From assembly GCF_018474025.1 (NCBI RefSeq), contig NZ_JAHCTA010000005.1:1-64000 (forward strand): a stretch of 64,000 nt of DNA. Reading direction: 5' to 3'. Below the pieces are notes generated by a model. That model searched no databases. It had not been told where the DNA came from and saw only the letters and a list, made by a program, of their open reading frames with translations. Positions within the stretch are counted from its first letter, which is position 1. Each line of letters starts with the position of its first letter. Source of the DNA: Alteromonas oceanisediminis (GTDB lineage Bacteria; Pseudomonadota; Gammaproteobacteria; Enterobacterales; Alteromonadaceae). The translations under genes were made by a program, and so were the position numbers. Below are positions 28,410-36,580 of the stretch, piece after piece.

Positions 28410-28856
28410 TTATGATGTTGCTTCCTGTAACGCTTTCATTTCATCATGGCACTGCTGCATGCGAGCTCTGATGCGACGAAGTTCGGCAGCACAAGCGGCT
28501 GGCTGGTCTTCTTCCAGCGCTTTATCCATAACTTCTAGTACTTTATCTTCGACCTCTTCCAGTTCATCAACGTAAGTATGCGCTTTATCTGAAGAAAACA
28601 TGCCCAACACATTCGTATACATATTGCGAAGGTCAACGGCTGTAGAGGTACCGCTTTCCACCTCACCTTTCTCAGCAATCGCAAAAGGCTGCAAAGAAGC
28701 TATAGCCTGTTGCTTTTCTTCAATCATGCGGCTAAACATGCTGCGAACATTAGGAGTCTCAATTTTAGTGAGTGCATCCTGATAGAATTCGATGCCACCA
28801 TTTAATACTTTAATAATCTCTGCGACGTCTTCTACATCACGTACTTGTTTCGACAT
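28410..28856 (-). CDS. PA2169-like four-helix-bundle protein (DUF2383)
   Basis: A 148-residue, all-helical acidic protein of the PA2169/DUF2383 ferritin-like group, known from stress-responsive loci in Pseudomonas and marine bacteria; no activity is established. Conserved elements visible are the N-terminal LNGGIEFYQDAL and the C-terminal RRIRARMQQCHDEMKAL helix. It is a single-gene unit with its own perfect terminator and a sigma-54-type promoter (9 of 12). A more divergent relative is at 47380. Confidence 0.8.
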   Translation of the reverse strand: MSKQVRDVEDVAEIIKVLNGGIEFYQDALTKIETPNVRSMFSRMIEEKQQAIASLQPFAIAEKGEVESGTSTAVDLRNMYTNVLGMFSSDKAHTYVDELEEVEDKVLEVMDKALEEDQPAACAAELRRIRARMQQCHDEMKALQEATS

Positions 28857-28936
28857 AATATACTCCTTGCGTAAATTTCAGAAATGATTGCTCTGTCTTG
28901 GTGTGAAAAGAGTGAAGCAATGCTCATTGACGAGTT

Positions 28937-28952
28937 TGCATACTTCACGCCA
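28937..28952 (-). promoter_or_regulatory. Sigma-54-type promoter candidate for the PA2169-like gene
   Basis: Minus strand TGGCGTGAAGTATGCA; exact GG-N10-GC, 9 of 12 matches. Start expected near 28927, leaving a 71-base leader. Confidence 0.5.
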
Positions 28953-29103
28953 ACCGGCAGTTTGCACAGACGTTTATTATCTCTATAAATATCAGATAGT
29001 TAAAAAAATCACCTTTTAATTATTAGGTGCTTCAAGCATCGACGGGAGCAATGTTTGTAACCTTTGCAAGAAAGCTTACAAGGTGTACACGGTATCCAAA
29101 ATC

Positions 29104-29138
29104 AAAAGACCCGATGATGGTGGCGACCAACATCGGGT
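29104..29138 (-). terminator. Terminator after the second mscS gene
   Basis: Minus strand ACCCGATG-t-TGGT-cgcc-ACCA-t-CATCGGGT followed by CTTTTGATTTT; long stem with two internal mismatches. Confidence 0.7.
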
Positions 29139-29169
29139 TTGTGATTGCACTTACGAGTACATGGTCTGA

Positions 29170-30141
29170 CTAATCTGAGGCGCTTTCTTCACCTTGGTCA
29201 GCTTGCTCTGATTGCTCGCTTCTGTTAGACGATTGACTCTCTTTGTTTTGCCCAGAGCCAATCATTGTATTGAGCTTTTCACCGCCTTTTGCACCAAAGT
29301 CGAGTGTACGGATGGGGAATGGGATAAGAATGTCAGCCTCTTTTAGTGCGTTGTTCACTGCCACAACCGCATCGTGTCTTGCTTGCATGAATCCGACGTC
29401 ACCGGGGTATTTTATCCAAAACCAAACGAGCAAATTAATGCTACTGTCGCCGAATTCTTTCGCGTACACCGCTGTTTCATCAGAGCGGATCACATAATCC
29501 TTCTGATTCAGCGCCTCCACAATCACCTCCACCGCTTTTTCGATATCATCCGCATAGGAAATACCCACAGGCACTTCAATTTTGCGGCGCCCAGTGGTTG
29601 AGTAGTTGGTCAGAATATTTCGGAACAAAATCTTGTTCGGCACTACCTCAATCTGCCCATAGAACGTTTCCACCAGCGTGTTTCGAAGATTAATCGCTCT
29701 GACGTTACCAAATACATGATCAGCTTCGATAACATCGCCGAGCTCAAACGGTTTTCTTATTCCCATCGCTACCCCAGCAATCAGATTTTCGGTCATATCC
29801 TGAAAGGCAAACCCGATGGCAAGCCCTATAATACCTGCGCCCGCGAGCAAAGACGTGACAGTTCCGGTCAACCCGACAAACTCCAGTGCGATAAATACAC
29901 CAATCGCGATAATTAATACTTTGAGGATCGCGGTCAGTAGATCGGCAATTTGCTGAGATTCAAAACTCTTACGCAACAAGTTTTTAATGACACGCCCACC
30001 AAGGCGCGACAGGATGCCAAACAGTATGGCGATGAAAATAGCGACAACGATATTAGGAAGGTGTTTGATCCCCAGTTCAATCCACAACTCCAGCTTTTCG
30101 TTGATCAGCGACCAGAATTTATCAACGACTTTAAACTCCAA
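29170..30141 (-). CDS. MscS family mechanosensitive channel (second copy)
   Basis: A 323-residue channel protein. Three membrane helices (about 25-45, 68-90, 95-118) include the TM3 pore helix GAGIIGLAIGFAFQDMTENL, followed by the MscS beta domain to about 285 and a Ser/Glu/Gln-rich tail. It differs from the channel at 25622 in the tail and in most outer residues, so the pair are old paralogs rather than a recent duplication. It is downstream of and 11 bases from a lipoprotein gene, and both would be read from the sigma-54-type site at 30787-30802. Confidence 0.9.
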   Translation of the reverse strand: MEFKVVDKFWSLINEKLELWIELGIKHLPNIVVAIFIAILFGILSRLGGRVIKNLLRKSFESQQIADLLTAILKVLIIAIGVFIALEFVGLTGTVTSLLAGAGIIGLAIGFAFQDMTENLIAGVAMGIRKPFELGDVIEADHVFGNVRAINLRNTLVETFYGQIEVVPNKILFRNILTNYSTTGRRKIEVPVGISYADDIEKAVEVIVEALNQKDYVIRSDETAVYAKEFGDSSINLLVWFWIKYPGDVGFMQARHDAVVAVNNALKEADILIPFPIRTLDFGAKGGEKLNTMIGSGQNKESQSSNRSEQSEQADQGEESASD

Positions 30142-30152
30142 ACCAATACTCC

Positions 30153-30746
30153 CTATGGCTTCGCTTGACGGGGTTTAACAGCAGGCCCAAATTCACCCGC
30201 TAAAACGCTATCCACAAGGAAGTACTCAATGTCTGCCTGTGAAAAAGCGGAAGCATCGCCCAGTCGTATCACCATGGAATAATGTATTAGCCCACTCTCA
30301 CCGTTCAAATCATAGGTTTGCGGGGTCATCATCGAATCAGACTGGCCCACTTCTGTACACCCCGACATGGTACATTGCGTTTCTGGTGGCACTTTCCGAT
30401 TAATTGATACATCGTTGTGCAACTCTCGTTGCGGTTTTTCCAACACCGCATCACTGTCGAAGATAGTAAATGCAGAGTAGCCTGCTGACTTCGCGATTTC
30501 AGCCGCACGCTGCATGGCATATTCCTGAACTTTCACCGGTCCAGTCACCTGTGAAGCGGTAAACATCACCCGATGTGTGGTTTGCGTGAGTTGCACACTG
30601 GAATACCCTACGCTGGTGTCGCTACTTGCTTTGACATAGTTGGAGGGTGTTTGGAGTGCGTATTGATTTGAACAACCCCACATCGTCAGTAGTATAAAGC
30701 CTACCGTTACAGAGCGGATAAATGTCGTGCTTATGCCTGTTGTCAT
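30153..30746 (-). CDS. Lipoprotein, unknown function
   Basis: A 197-residue lipoprotein: N-terminal hydrophobic segment ending in the lipobox TMWGC near residue 25, then a domain with no motif I recognise. A CxxxxC-type pair (CTMSGC) is near 127. The ATG at 30746 has AAGGAA upstream and is preferred to a longer in-frame start. It is followed by the mscS gene eleven bases later, suggesting a two-gene envelope operon. Confidence 0.7.
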   Translation of the reverse strand: MTTGISTTFIRSVTVGFILLTMWGCSNQYALQTPSNYVKASSDTSVGYSSVQLTQTTHRVMFTASQVTGPVKVQEYAMQRAAEIAKSAGYSAFTIFDSDAVLEKPQRELHNDVSINRKVPPETQCTMSGCTEVGQSDSMMTPQTYDLNGESGLIHYSMVIRLGDASAFSQADIEYFLVDSVLAGEFGPAVKPRQAKP

Positions 30747-30786
30747 CGCCAATTTCCTTGGTTGGTTTTCGCTTTTAACGGTGTAA

Positions 30787-30802
30787 AGCAAGAATAATAC
30801 CC
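30787..30802 (-). promoter_or_regulatory. Weak sigma-54-type promoter candidate for the lipoprotein-mscS unit
   Basis: Minus strand GGGTATTATTCTTGCT; exact GG-N10-GC and perfect TTGCT at -12, but only 8 of 12 matches overall. Start expected near 30777. Confidence 0.35.
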
Positions 30803-30975
30803 TGAGAAATTAACTACATATCAATCACTTGTTAAGTAACTCTTTATATTTATTGTCGCTTTTACAGCCATTCGTGTAATAAAGGGCGTATCGCTCTCAA
30901 TGCAACCGCTTCATCGCTTTGCCGTTTTCGGCTAAGCAGTTGATTTCAGGAAAATTTGAGAAACTCATCTTTATT

Positions 30976-30991
30976 TGGTTTGGTCCTTGCA
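30976..30991 (+). promoter_or_regulatory. Sigma-54-type promoter candidate for the DUF748-BON unit
   Basis: TGGTTTGGTCCTTGCA; exact GG-N10-GC, perfect TTGCA at -12, 9 of 12 matches. Start expected near 31002, 27 bases before the gene. Confidence 0.5.
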
Positions 30992-31028
30992 ACCATTTCT
31001 TACCGTTCAATTGATTTTAGGTGTGATA

Positions 31029-32123
31029 ATGTCGTCAAAAGGGGTACTCAGTTTAGTCGTTCTGGCCATTGTTTTATTGAGCGCCAGAATTGCAGCACCT
31101 CACGCTGCCAAATGGTATGCGAATAAAGCCATTGCCGACCAGCCCGGCATAGAGGGTTACGTAGACGACGTTTCACTGGCGCTGATACGCGGTTCATACA
31201 CGGTTAGCGGTATCAGTATTCGACAAGCAGGTGCGGAAAGTCCGTTACCACTGTTCGCAGCAAAAGATCTCACCATCGGTATATCCTGGCAGAAGCTGCT
31301 TGCCGGTGAGCTGGTCACACAAATAACATTACATCAGCCAACGATAACCGCACTTGATCGGCGTGGAGAGACCGATATTACTCAAGAGGCCGTGTTGGAT
31401 GAAAAAACATGGATTGGTTTGGCAAACGATCTTTCACCGTTCTCAGTTGAAAAACTGACTGTCATTGATGGAAAAATCGCCTTCAGCGCCATTTCCGCTA
31501 ACCTTTTCGGTGGCATCATGCTAAATGAACTGAATGGTGAAGTGACCAATCTTCATAATGATGCGGAATCCGATCTTTTAACGGAATTAGCGTTTACAGG
31601 CGCGGTCGAGGGTACATCCAAGGTCGATATTAAAGGCGCACTCAATCCGAATACTCAACTCCCTACGTTCGATGTTGATGTGGAAATTGCCCGGGTGCCA
31701 ACATCGATGACTGAAAATATCATCAAGATTTATGCGCCGTTTGATATCGAAGCTGGCGAATTTGATTTTGCAGCAGAGCTAAAAAGCAATTCCGGAAAAG
31801 TAGAAGGTTATTTTAAAGCGGGTGTGTACGATCTCACGGTTTTCTCATGGAAAGAAGATGTTGTGAAAGACGGCGACAACCCACTTCAGCTTTTTGTTGA
31901 GGGTATTAGCGCACTTCTGGCTACGCTGTTTGAAAATAACAATAAAGACTTAGTCGCCACGCGCATTCCCATCAGCGGCGACTTGAGTGATCCGTCAATG
32001 TCGTTTACGCAAGCCATTTCTGGGCTTTTCTATAATGCTTTTGTTCAAGCCTATCAGCTCAAAGTTGAGGATGTGATTACATTCGAACCTACCCAACAAA
32101 GCGAGGACAATGATGAGTCATAA
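31029..32123 (+). CDS. DUF748/AsmA-like envelope protein
   Basis: A 364-residue protein with an N-terminal membrane anchor (about 5-22) and a long periplasmic beta-rich region whose features (VDDVSLALIRGSYTVSGISI, ITLHQPTITALD, KVDIKGALNP) are those of DUF748/AsmA-like proteins. Larger members of this superfamily bridge inner and outer membrane and move phospholipid; this one is short. ATG 31029 has AGGTG upstream. The BON gene after it overlaps by 14 bases, so the two are translated together. Confidence 0.75.
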   Translation: MSSKGVLSLVVLAIVLLSARIAAPHAAKWYANKAIADQPGIEGYVDDVSLALIRGSYTVSGISIRQAGAESPLPLFAAKDLTIGISWQKLLAGELVTQITLHQPTITALDRRGETDITQEAVLDEKTWIGLANDLSPFSVEKLTVIDGKIAFSAISANLFGGIMLNELNGEVTNLHNDAESDLLTELAFTGAVEGTSKVDIKGALNPNTQLPTFDVDVEIARVPTSMTENIIKIYAPFDIEAGEFDFAAELKSNSGKVEGYFKAGVYDLTVFSWKEDVVKDGDNPLQLFVEGISALLATLFENNNKDLVATRIPISGDLSDPSMSFTQAISGLFYNAFVQAYQLKVEDVITFEPTQQSEDNDES

Positions 32124-32451
32124 ACACGTACTGGCAATTATCGTTCTGATCGGGCTAGGTGTCGCTGTCGCGTTTTCAGGTCGACTTGACATAGCGGCGG
32201 ATGAAAACAGTGTTAATTCGACTCCTGTAGCAACGTCAATACAGGATGGTGAAATCATCTCGCTGGCCAAAGCACAACTTTTCCTCGCGTCAGAAACCAC
32301 CGGATTTAGCATCGACGTTTACAGTAAAGACGGCATCGTCACGCTCAAGGGTCACATTGATTCTGTAGAAGAGAAAGAGTATGCCGAGCGCCTTATTGAA
32401 AACATTGACGGGGTTGTACGCGTAAATAACGAATTGACAATAACGCCTTAA
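32110..32451 (+). CDS. Single BON-domain exported protein
   Basis: A 113-residue protein with an N-terminal signal anchor (about 6-22) and one BON domain (about 45-112; GIVTLKGHIDSVEEKEYAER). It overlaps the DUF748 gene by 14 bases and converges with the DUF2254 gene, overlapping it by four bases. Related in domain to the two-BON protein at 26847. Confidence 0.82.
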   Translation: MMSHKHVLAIIVLIGLGVAVAFSGRLDIAADENSVNSTPVATSIQDGEIISLAKAQLFLASETTGFSIDVYSKDGIVTLKGHIDSVEEKEYAERLIENIDGVVRVNNELTITP

Positions 32452-33770
32452 TATTCGCTGCAACTTTGTTTTAGCCGATTGTACCGGGCGCGAATGTCCT
32501 TCTCATCGCTGGCGTGCAACTGACACTCTGTTACTTGCTCGACAAGCGCAGAGCCTTGTTTAAGCAACTGGTCAATGCGGTCGGCGTGTTCGCAGGTCTT
32601 AACGACCGCGTTAAGCATTTCAAGAAAGGCAATAATCACGCTGGGATGGGGCATGCAGTTCTGACGCAACTGATTGCATGCACTTTCTACCATACCCGCA
32701 TAGGTAATGGCTTTGCGCTCAATGCGTACTCTCCCCTCCTCGTCACAAAGATATGTGTCGGGAAAAGTCCTATCGCTCAGTTGGGTAAGTGCACTGCTCA
32801 ATCGCTTGATACACGTGATGGCAGTGATCGGGTCATTAATCCCCGGTGAGAGTGCTCTTAACCCAATCTCAACTAACTGATTTACGGCAAATTCCGGGTC
32901 CTGAATTGGCGTGCGGGAATGCCCTGTCACTATATAATCTGCCAACGACGGTAGCTGCTGATCCTCATGCGCGTAATGTGCGGTCGCGATGGGTAACTTG
33001 GTTGACACATAATCGCCTGGTTTAATATGTAGAGAGAGTCCTACTCCGCATTCGATTGCCGCTTCTAATAGCCCGTTATAGTCTATGACCTGAACGAATC
33101 CAGTGGTGTCAGACACAAGATCAGACGTTCTCGGCAATGACTCCCATACCAACGTAGTCGATTGAGTATCACGCGGCGCTTTGTCGGCCGGAAACATCCT
33201 GTCAATATCATTGTGGAGAGAAAGCCAACAGCGTTGTATCACATTGTCAGCTTGGATCGATATTGCGACATGGTGAATTAAAAAGACCAGCATCAGAATT
33301 GAAACTAAGGTGAGCAAAAGTGCTACGGTTAGCCCCGCCCCGGGTATGAAAGGGTTAGACTCGTCTACGGTTACAAACCGAATTAATGCTAAACAATACA
33401 CGAAGGTGGCAACAAAAACGCCCAGCGCGTATTGCGTGTTTCTATTTTGCATAAAGGTGCGCAATAAGCGCGGCCCGAACTGCGATGAAGCCAGCGTTAA
33501 AGAAACAACAATCATTGAAAATGCGATGCTCGTCACCGTAATCGTCGCGCTAGCGATAGTCGACAATATTGTTCGAGCGCCTACAGGGTCGATAGTGTAA
33601 AGCCATTTAACCAAAACCCAGTCACGCAACGCGCCAGAATGGTCAAACTGATAAGTGATTGCCAATGTGATAAAAGCCAATAGGATACACAGGCTGGGAA
33701 TAAACCAGAAACTGGAATTGACAGCGTCCTTGATTTTGTCAAATTGAGCCTTAATCCGGCCGGTTATCAT
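32448..33770 (-). CDS. DUF2254 family inner-membrane protein
   Basis: A 440-residue protein with four membrane helices in the first 165 residues (about 20-42, 63-90, 107-128, 138-162) and a long cytoplasmic C-terminal region. This layout and the segments SMIVVSLTLASSQFGPRLLR and LVEIGLRALSPGINDPITA identify the DUF2254 family, which has no established function. No sigma-54-type promoter was seen in its 200-base upstream region, which it shares with the divergent gene at 33975. Confidence 0.88.
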   Translation of the reverse strand: MITGRIKAQFDKIKDAVNSSFWFIPSLCILLAFITLAITYQFDHSGALRDWVLVKWLYTIDPVGARTILSTIASATITVTSIAFSMIVVSLTLASSQFGPRLLRTFMQNRNTQYALGVFVATFVYCLALIRFVTVDESNPFIPGAGLTVALLLTLVSILMLVFLIHHVAISIQADNVIQRCWLSLHNDIDRMFPADKAPRDTQSTTLVWESLPRTSDLVSDTTGFVQVIDYNGLLEAAIECGVGLSLHIKPGDYVSTKLPIATAHYAHEDQQLPSLADYIVTGHSRTPIQDPEFAVNQLVEIGLRALSPGINDPITAITCIKRLSSALTQLSDRTFPDTYLCDEEGRVRIERKAITYAGMVESACNQLRQNCMPHPSVIIAFLEMLNAVVKTCEHADRIDQLLKQGSALVEQVTECQLHASDEKDIRARYNRLKQSCSEY

Positions 33771-33902
33771 AACACTTCCTCAATAGTTCGCAGTGTAAAA
33801 CGGCGAGTAAACGTCTGTAATTATTACTTGTGCGACGCATAAAAAATTAGATTTAATTTAAAAAATCCAATCTTGTCATAGACTTAGAATGGATAATTAC
33901 GA

Positions 33903-33918
33903 TGGAACCGGTCTTGCA
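33903..33918 (+). promoter_or_regulatory. Sigma-54-type promoter candidate for the 115-residue exported protein
   Basis: TGGAACCGGTCTTGCA; exact GG-N10-GC, perfect TTGCA at -12, 10 of 12 matches. Start expected near 33928, 47 bases before the gene. Confidence 0.65.
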
Positions 33919-33974
33919 TTGTCTATCATGAGTTTACCAAAATCGTGGCATCCGATGTCACTCAGGAGAACATC

Positions 33975-34322
33975 ATGACAAAACATAATTCACTTTTTAA
34001 CATGACAGCGGCTGCAATCGCCACTGGCCTAATGTTTAGCGCCTCCGTTGGCGCACAAATGGCAGGCCCAGTCGACACTGAAACAAGTGATGCTGAACTG
34101 CTTGAAAATATCGATAAAAACGCTGTGTTTCCGGTCAAAAGACCATTTACAGAATTGACGATTATGGTTGATGATAAAGTGACACTTAATGTATTGCCAT
34201 CACAATCCGGCATTTCAGTGGTTCAGCAAAAAACAGATCCCAACATAAATGAACGCAAAGTGGAGGCTATTTCAAAGCAAATTTTCGACACTGACGTTGC
34301 CGTCGTTGAATCCGAAGGCTAG
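33975..34322 (+). CDS. Small exported protein, unknown function
   Basis: A 115-residue protein with a signal peptide (about 1-28, ending SVGAQM). The mature part of about 87 residues is acidic with no Cys and no motif I recognise. ATG 33975 has CAGGAGA upstream. It is a single-gene unit with a strong sigma-54-type promoter and a strong terminator, which suggests an abundant, tightly regulated stress protein. Confidence 0.68.
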   Translation: MTKHNSLFNMTAAAIATGLMFSASVGAQMAGPVDTETSDAELLENIDKNAVFPVKRPFTELTIMVDDKVTLNVLPSQSGISVVQQKTDPNINERKVEAISKQIFDTDVAVVESEG

Positions 34323-34329
34323 GCCACAA

Positions 34330-34358
34330 AAGAGCATCAATGATGCTCTTTTTTTTTG
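34330..34358 (+). terminator. Terminator after the 115-residue exported protein
   Basis: AAGAGCATCA / TGATGCTCTT perfect stem with a short loop and nine T. On the minus strand it abuts the end of the DUF2945 gene. Confidence 0.9.
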
Positions 34359-34577
34359 CTAATTTGCTTTCTTCAGTTCAGAGGCTGATTTTAGTACGCG
34401 TTGACCGTCATCCTGTTCCAACAAATAAGCTGGGTTATTCTCATCAGCATCCCGAGTCACTTCATTACCGTCAATCGTTTTTGTGACTGATTCAGTAAAT
34501 TTTTCGCGCACATAGCCGGAGGCAGTACCCTGCCCCCATTCCCACGTGACTTTTGTGTTCGTTGGAAAATTTTTCAT
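34359..34577 (-). CDS. DUF2945 (HVA1/Tudor-like) small protein
   Basis: A 72-residue protein with the DUF2945 pattern: VTWEWGQGTASGYVREKF near the N terminus and an acidic block ending AYLLEQDDGQRVLK. This SH3/Tudor-like family was named after a fungal hypervirulence protein; its bacterial role is unknown. It follows the hemerythrin gene by eight bases in one operon. Confidence 0.85.
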   Translation of the reverse strand: MKNFPTNTKVTWEWGQGTASGYVREKFTESVTKTIDGNEVTRDADENNPAYLLEQDDGQRVLKSASELKKAN

Positions 34578-34585
34578 CAGAGCAA

Positions 34586-35023
34586 CTATCCCCGAATGGG
34601 CTCCATCTCTAATTGATATTCCTCAGCAAGCGCTTCCTTTTCCTTTTCAGATAGGACTTTACCGGCTCGCTGGAAAAATTCCCTTTCCTCTTCCGTAAGG
34701 TGATGCTCCACTTTTTCCTGAAGCTCTTTCATATAACGCAACCACGCCGCGCTACTCATACTGGTCTGGTCAAGTTTCTCAATTAACTCGTCAATTTCAT
34801 GGTGTTCAGCGATACCATGGCGAGATGCGTCAATTGTCTTGTCACTTTCCATTAAAGGAGAGTAAAAATAGCGTTCCTCCGCCTTTGCGTGCTGAGTTAA
34901 CTCTTTCTTTAAGTCTTCGAAATACTCTCTGCGAGCTTCCGTTGCACCACTCGTCTCTACCAAAATTTTAAGCAACAGGCGCTGGCGCTCGTGGTCCTGT
35001 CGAATAGCTTCAAAGATTTGCAT
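34586..35023 (-). CDS. Hemerythrin-like HHE-domain protein
   Basis: A 145-residue four-helix protein with the iron-ligand pattern of hemerythrin HHE domains: H11 in QDHERQ, H/E in HAKAEER (near 50), H-E-H in HGIAEHHEID (near 75) and H-x3-E in HHLTEEE near 112-119. Such proteins bind diiron and sense or store oxygen, or protect against NO and peroxide. First gene of a pair with the DUF2945 gene. Confidence 0.88.
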   Translation of the reverse strand: MQIFEAIRQDHERQRLLLKILVETSGATEARREYFEDLKKELTQHAKAEERYFYSPLMESDKTIDASRHGIAEHHEIDELIEKLDQTSMSSAAWLRYMKELQEKVEHHLTEEEREFFQRAGKVLSEKEKEALAEEYQLEMEPIRG

Positions 35024-35103
35024 ATTAATTCCTTATTAATGAATGAAGTGCAGTGAATTACGTCACCTTGTGTTCATTTGATTCAATGTGAACACCAGAT
35101 AAC

Positions 35104-35119
35104 AGCAATAAACAAACCA
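35104..35119 (-). promoter_or_regulatory. Sigma-54-type promoter candidate for the hemerythrin-DUF2945 unit
   Basis: Minus strand TGGTTTGTTTATTGCT; exact GG-N10-GC, perfect TTGCT at -12, 9 of 12 matches. Start expected near 35094. Confidence 0.5.
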
Positions 35120-35233
35120 ATCGAACAAAAACATAACTCATTGAAATGATTATTTTTAATTTTCCGTGCGCCGGTCATTGACAAATATTTTGTAGAACTT
35201 ACAGCGTGTGGCGCACAGATTGCACGCCTTAAC

Positions 35234-36577
35234 CTAGTACCCTTGAGCCACAATCGCATCCGCCAGTCTTCGGAAGGCCGCGACATTTGCCCCACGACTA
35301 TAGTTGACCTGATCGCTATCTGCGGCAAATCCATCTTCCCAACACTGCGAATGGATATGCGCCATCGTGTCTTTTAGTTTTTGATCTAAGACGCCAAACG
35401 ATAAGGGTTCAAACTGAGCGTTTTGACTCATTTCAAAGCCAGACATTGCCACACCACCTGCATTTGACGCTTTACCCGGTATGTACACCAAATCTGAAGC
35501 ATGCAGTAATTCTGCGGCGTCTTCACTGAGAGGCATATTTGCACCCTCAACAACGTATTGCACTTTGTTGTCGATAATACGTTGCGCGTCCTGCAGCAGA
35601 ATTTCATTCTGCGTCGCGCAGGGCATTGCGATATCGCACGGAATAGCCCAGGGAGTTGCTCTTGCCAACCATTCGCCAACGCCCTCGTCGGCCGCGTCCT
35701 TGAGTGCATTATCAGACTCTTTATTACTGATAATCATATTAAGGTCGGTGCTTTCCAAGCCCTCTTTAATATGCAGTGTTCCTTTACTGTTCGATAAGGT
35801 GGTGACTATCGCGCCGTGAGAGATTGCTTTTTGAGCGGCGTAAAGCGCTACATTTCCAGCACCCGAAATATTAATACGCTTATCGGTGAGCTTATCATCC
35901 GCTGCCGACATGACATTCTCGGTAAAGTAAATCACGCCGTAACCTGTCGCTTCTTCCCGTACTAGACTGCCGCCGAACTCCAGCGGCTTCCCGGTAATCG
36001 TGCCGCCAAATTCATTCGCCAAGCGGCGATATTGCCCATATAAATAGCCAATTTCGCGCTGCCCTACGTTAATATCTCCGGCAGGTACGTCCGTTTGCGG
36101 ACCCACGTGTCGATTTAGCTCGGTCATAAACGCCTGGCAGAAGCGCATAATTTCAGCATCAGAGCAGTGCTTCGGGTTGAAATCGCTCCCCCCTTTGCCG
36201 CCACCTAGTGGCAGACCGGTCAACGCATTTTTGAAGCATTGCTCAAACGCAAGAAACTTCAGTATCGATTCATTCACTGTGGGGTGAAACCGCAACCCCC
36301 CTTTATAAGGGCCTAATACATTGGATTGCTGAACACGCCATCCACGGTTGATACGTAGCTCACCGTTGTCATTCTGCCATACCACTTTAAAGGTGATTAT
36401 TCTGTCTGGTTCAGCCAGCCGATACAGCACACGATGATGTTTGTACTCTTCATGCACATTAATAATCGGTTGCACATCTGCAGCAATTTCTCGCACGGCT
36501 TGAATAAATTCATCCTGCCCTTGATTGCGAGTGTTAAGCCAGTGATCGAACTTGTCCCAATTCGACGTGTATGTCAT
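35234..36577 (-). CDS. gdhA: NADP-specific glutamate dehydrogenase
   Basis: Makes glutamate from 2-oxoglutarate and ammonium with NADPH. The 447 residues match the hexameric family length and show GPYKGGLRFHPTV (90-102), the catalytic lysine K128 in LPLGGGKGGSDF and the NADP-binding segment with NISGAGNVALYAAQKA. It follows the phosphatase-lipid kinase gene by three bases and is therefore probably cotranscribed. Glutamate is a compatible solute and the first response to osmotic shock, which would fit the surrounding stress genes. Confidence 0.97.
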   Translation of the reverse strand: MTYTSNWDKFDHWLNTRNQGQDEFIQAVREIAADVQPIINVHEEYKHHRVLYRLAEPDRIITFKVVWQNDNGELRINRGWRVQQSNVLGPYKGGLRFHPTVNESILKFLAFEQCFKNALTGLPLGGGKGGSDFNPKHCSDAEIMRFCQAFMTELNRHVGPQTDVPAGDINVGQREIGYLYGQYRRLANEFGGTITGKPLEFGGSLVREEATGYGVIYFTENVMSAADDKLTDKRINISGAGNVALYAAQKAISHGAIVTTLSNSKGTLHIKEGLESTDLNMIISNKESDNALKDAADEGVGEWLARATPWAIPCDIAMPCATQNEILLQDAQRIIDNKVQYVVEGANMPLSEDAAELLHASDLVYIPGKASNAGGVAMSGFEMSQNAQFEPLSFGVLDQKLKDTMAHIHSQCWEDGFAADSDQVNYSRGANVAAFRRLADAIVAQGY

Positions 36578-36580
36578 AAA

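Larger units (their letters stand above)
28857..29169. other. Region between the PA2169-like gene and the second mscS
   Basis: 313 bases with no gene seen. It holds the sigma-54-type promoter at 28937-28952, the sequence CAGATAGTTAA at 28993-29003 (also found before the promoter at 40965), and the mscS terminator at 29104-29138. Confidence 0.6.
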
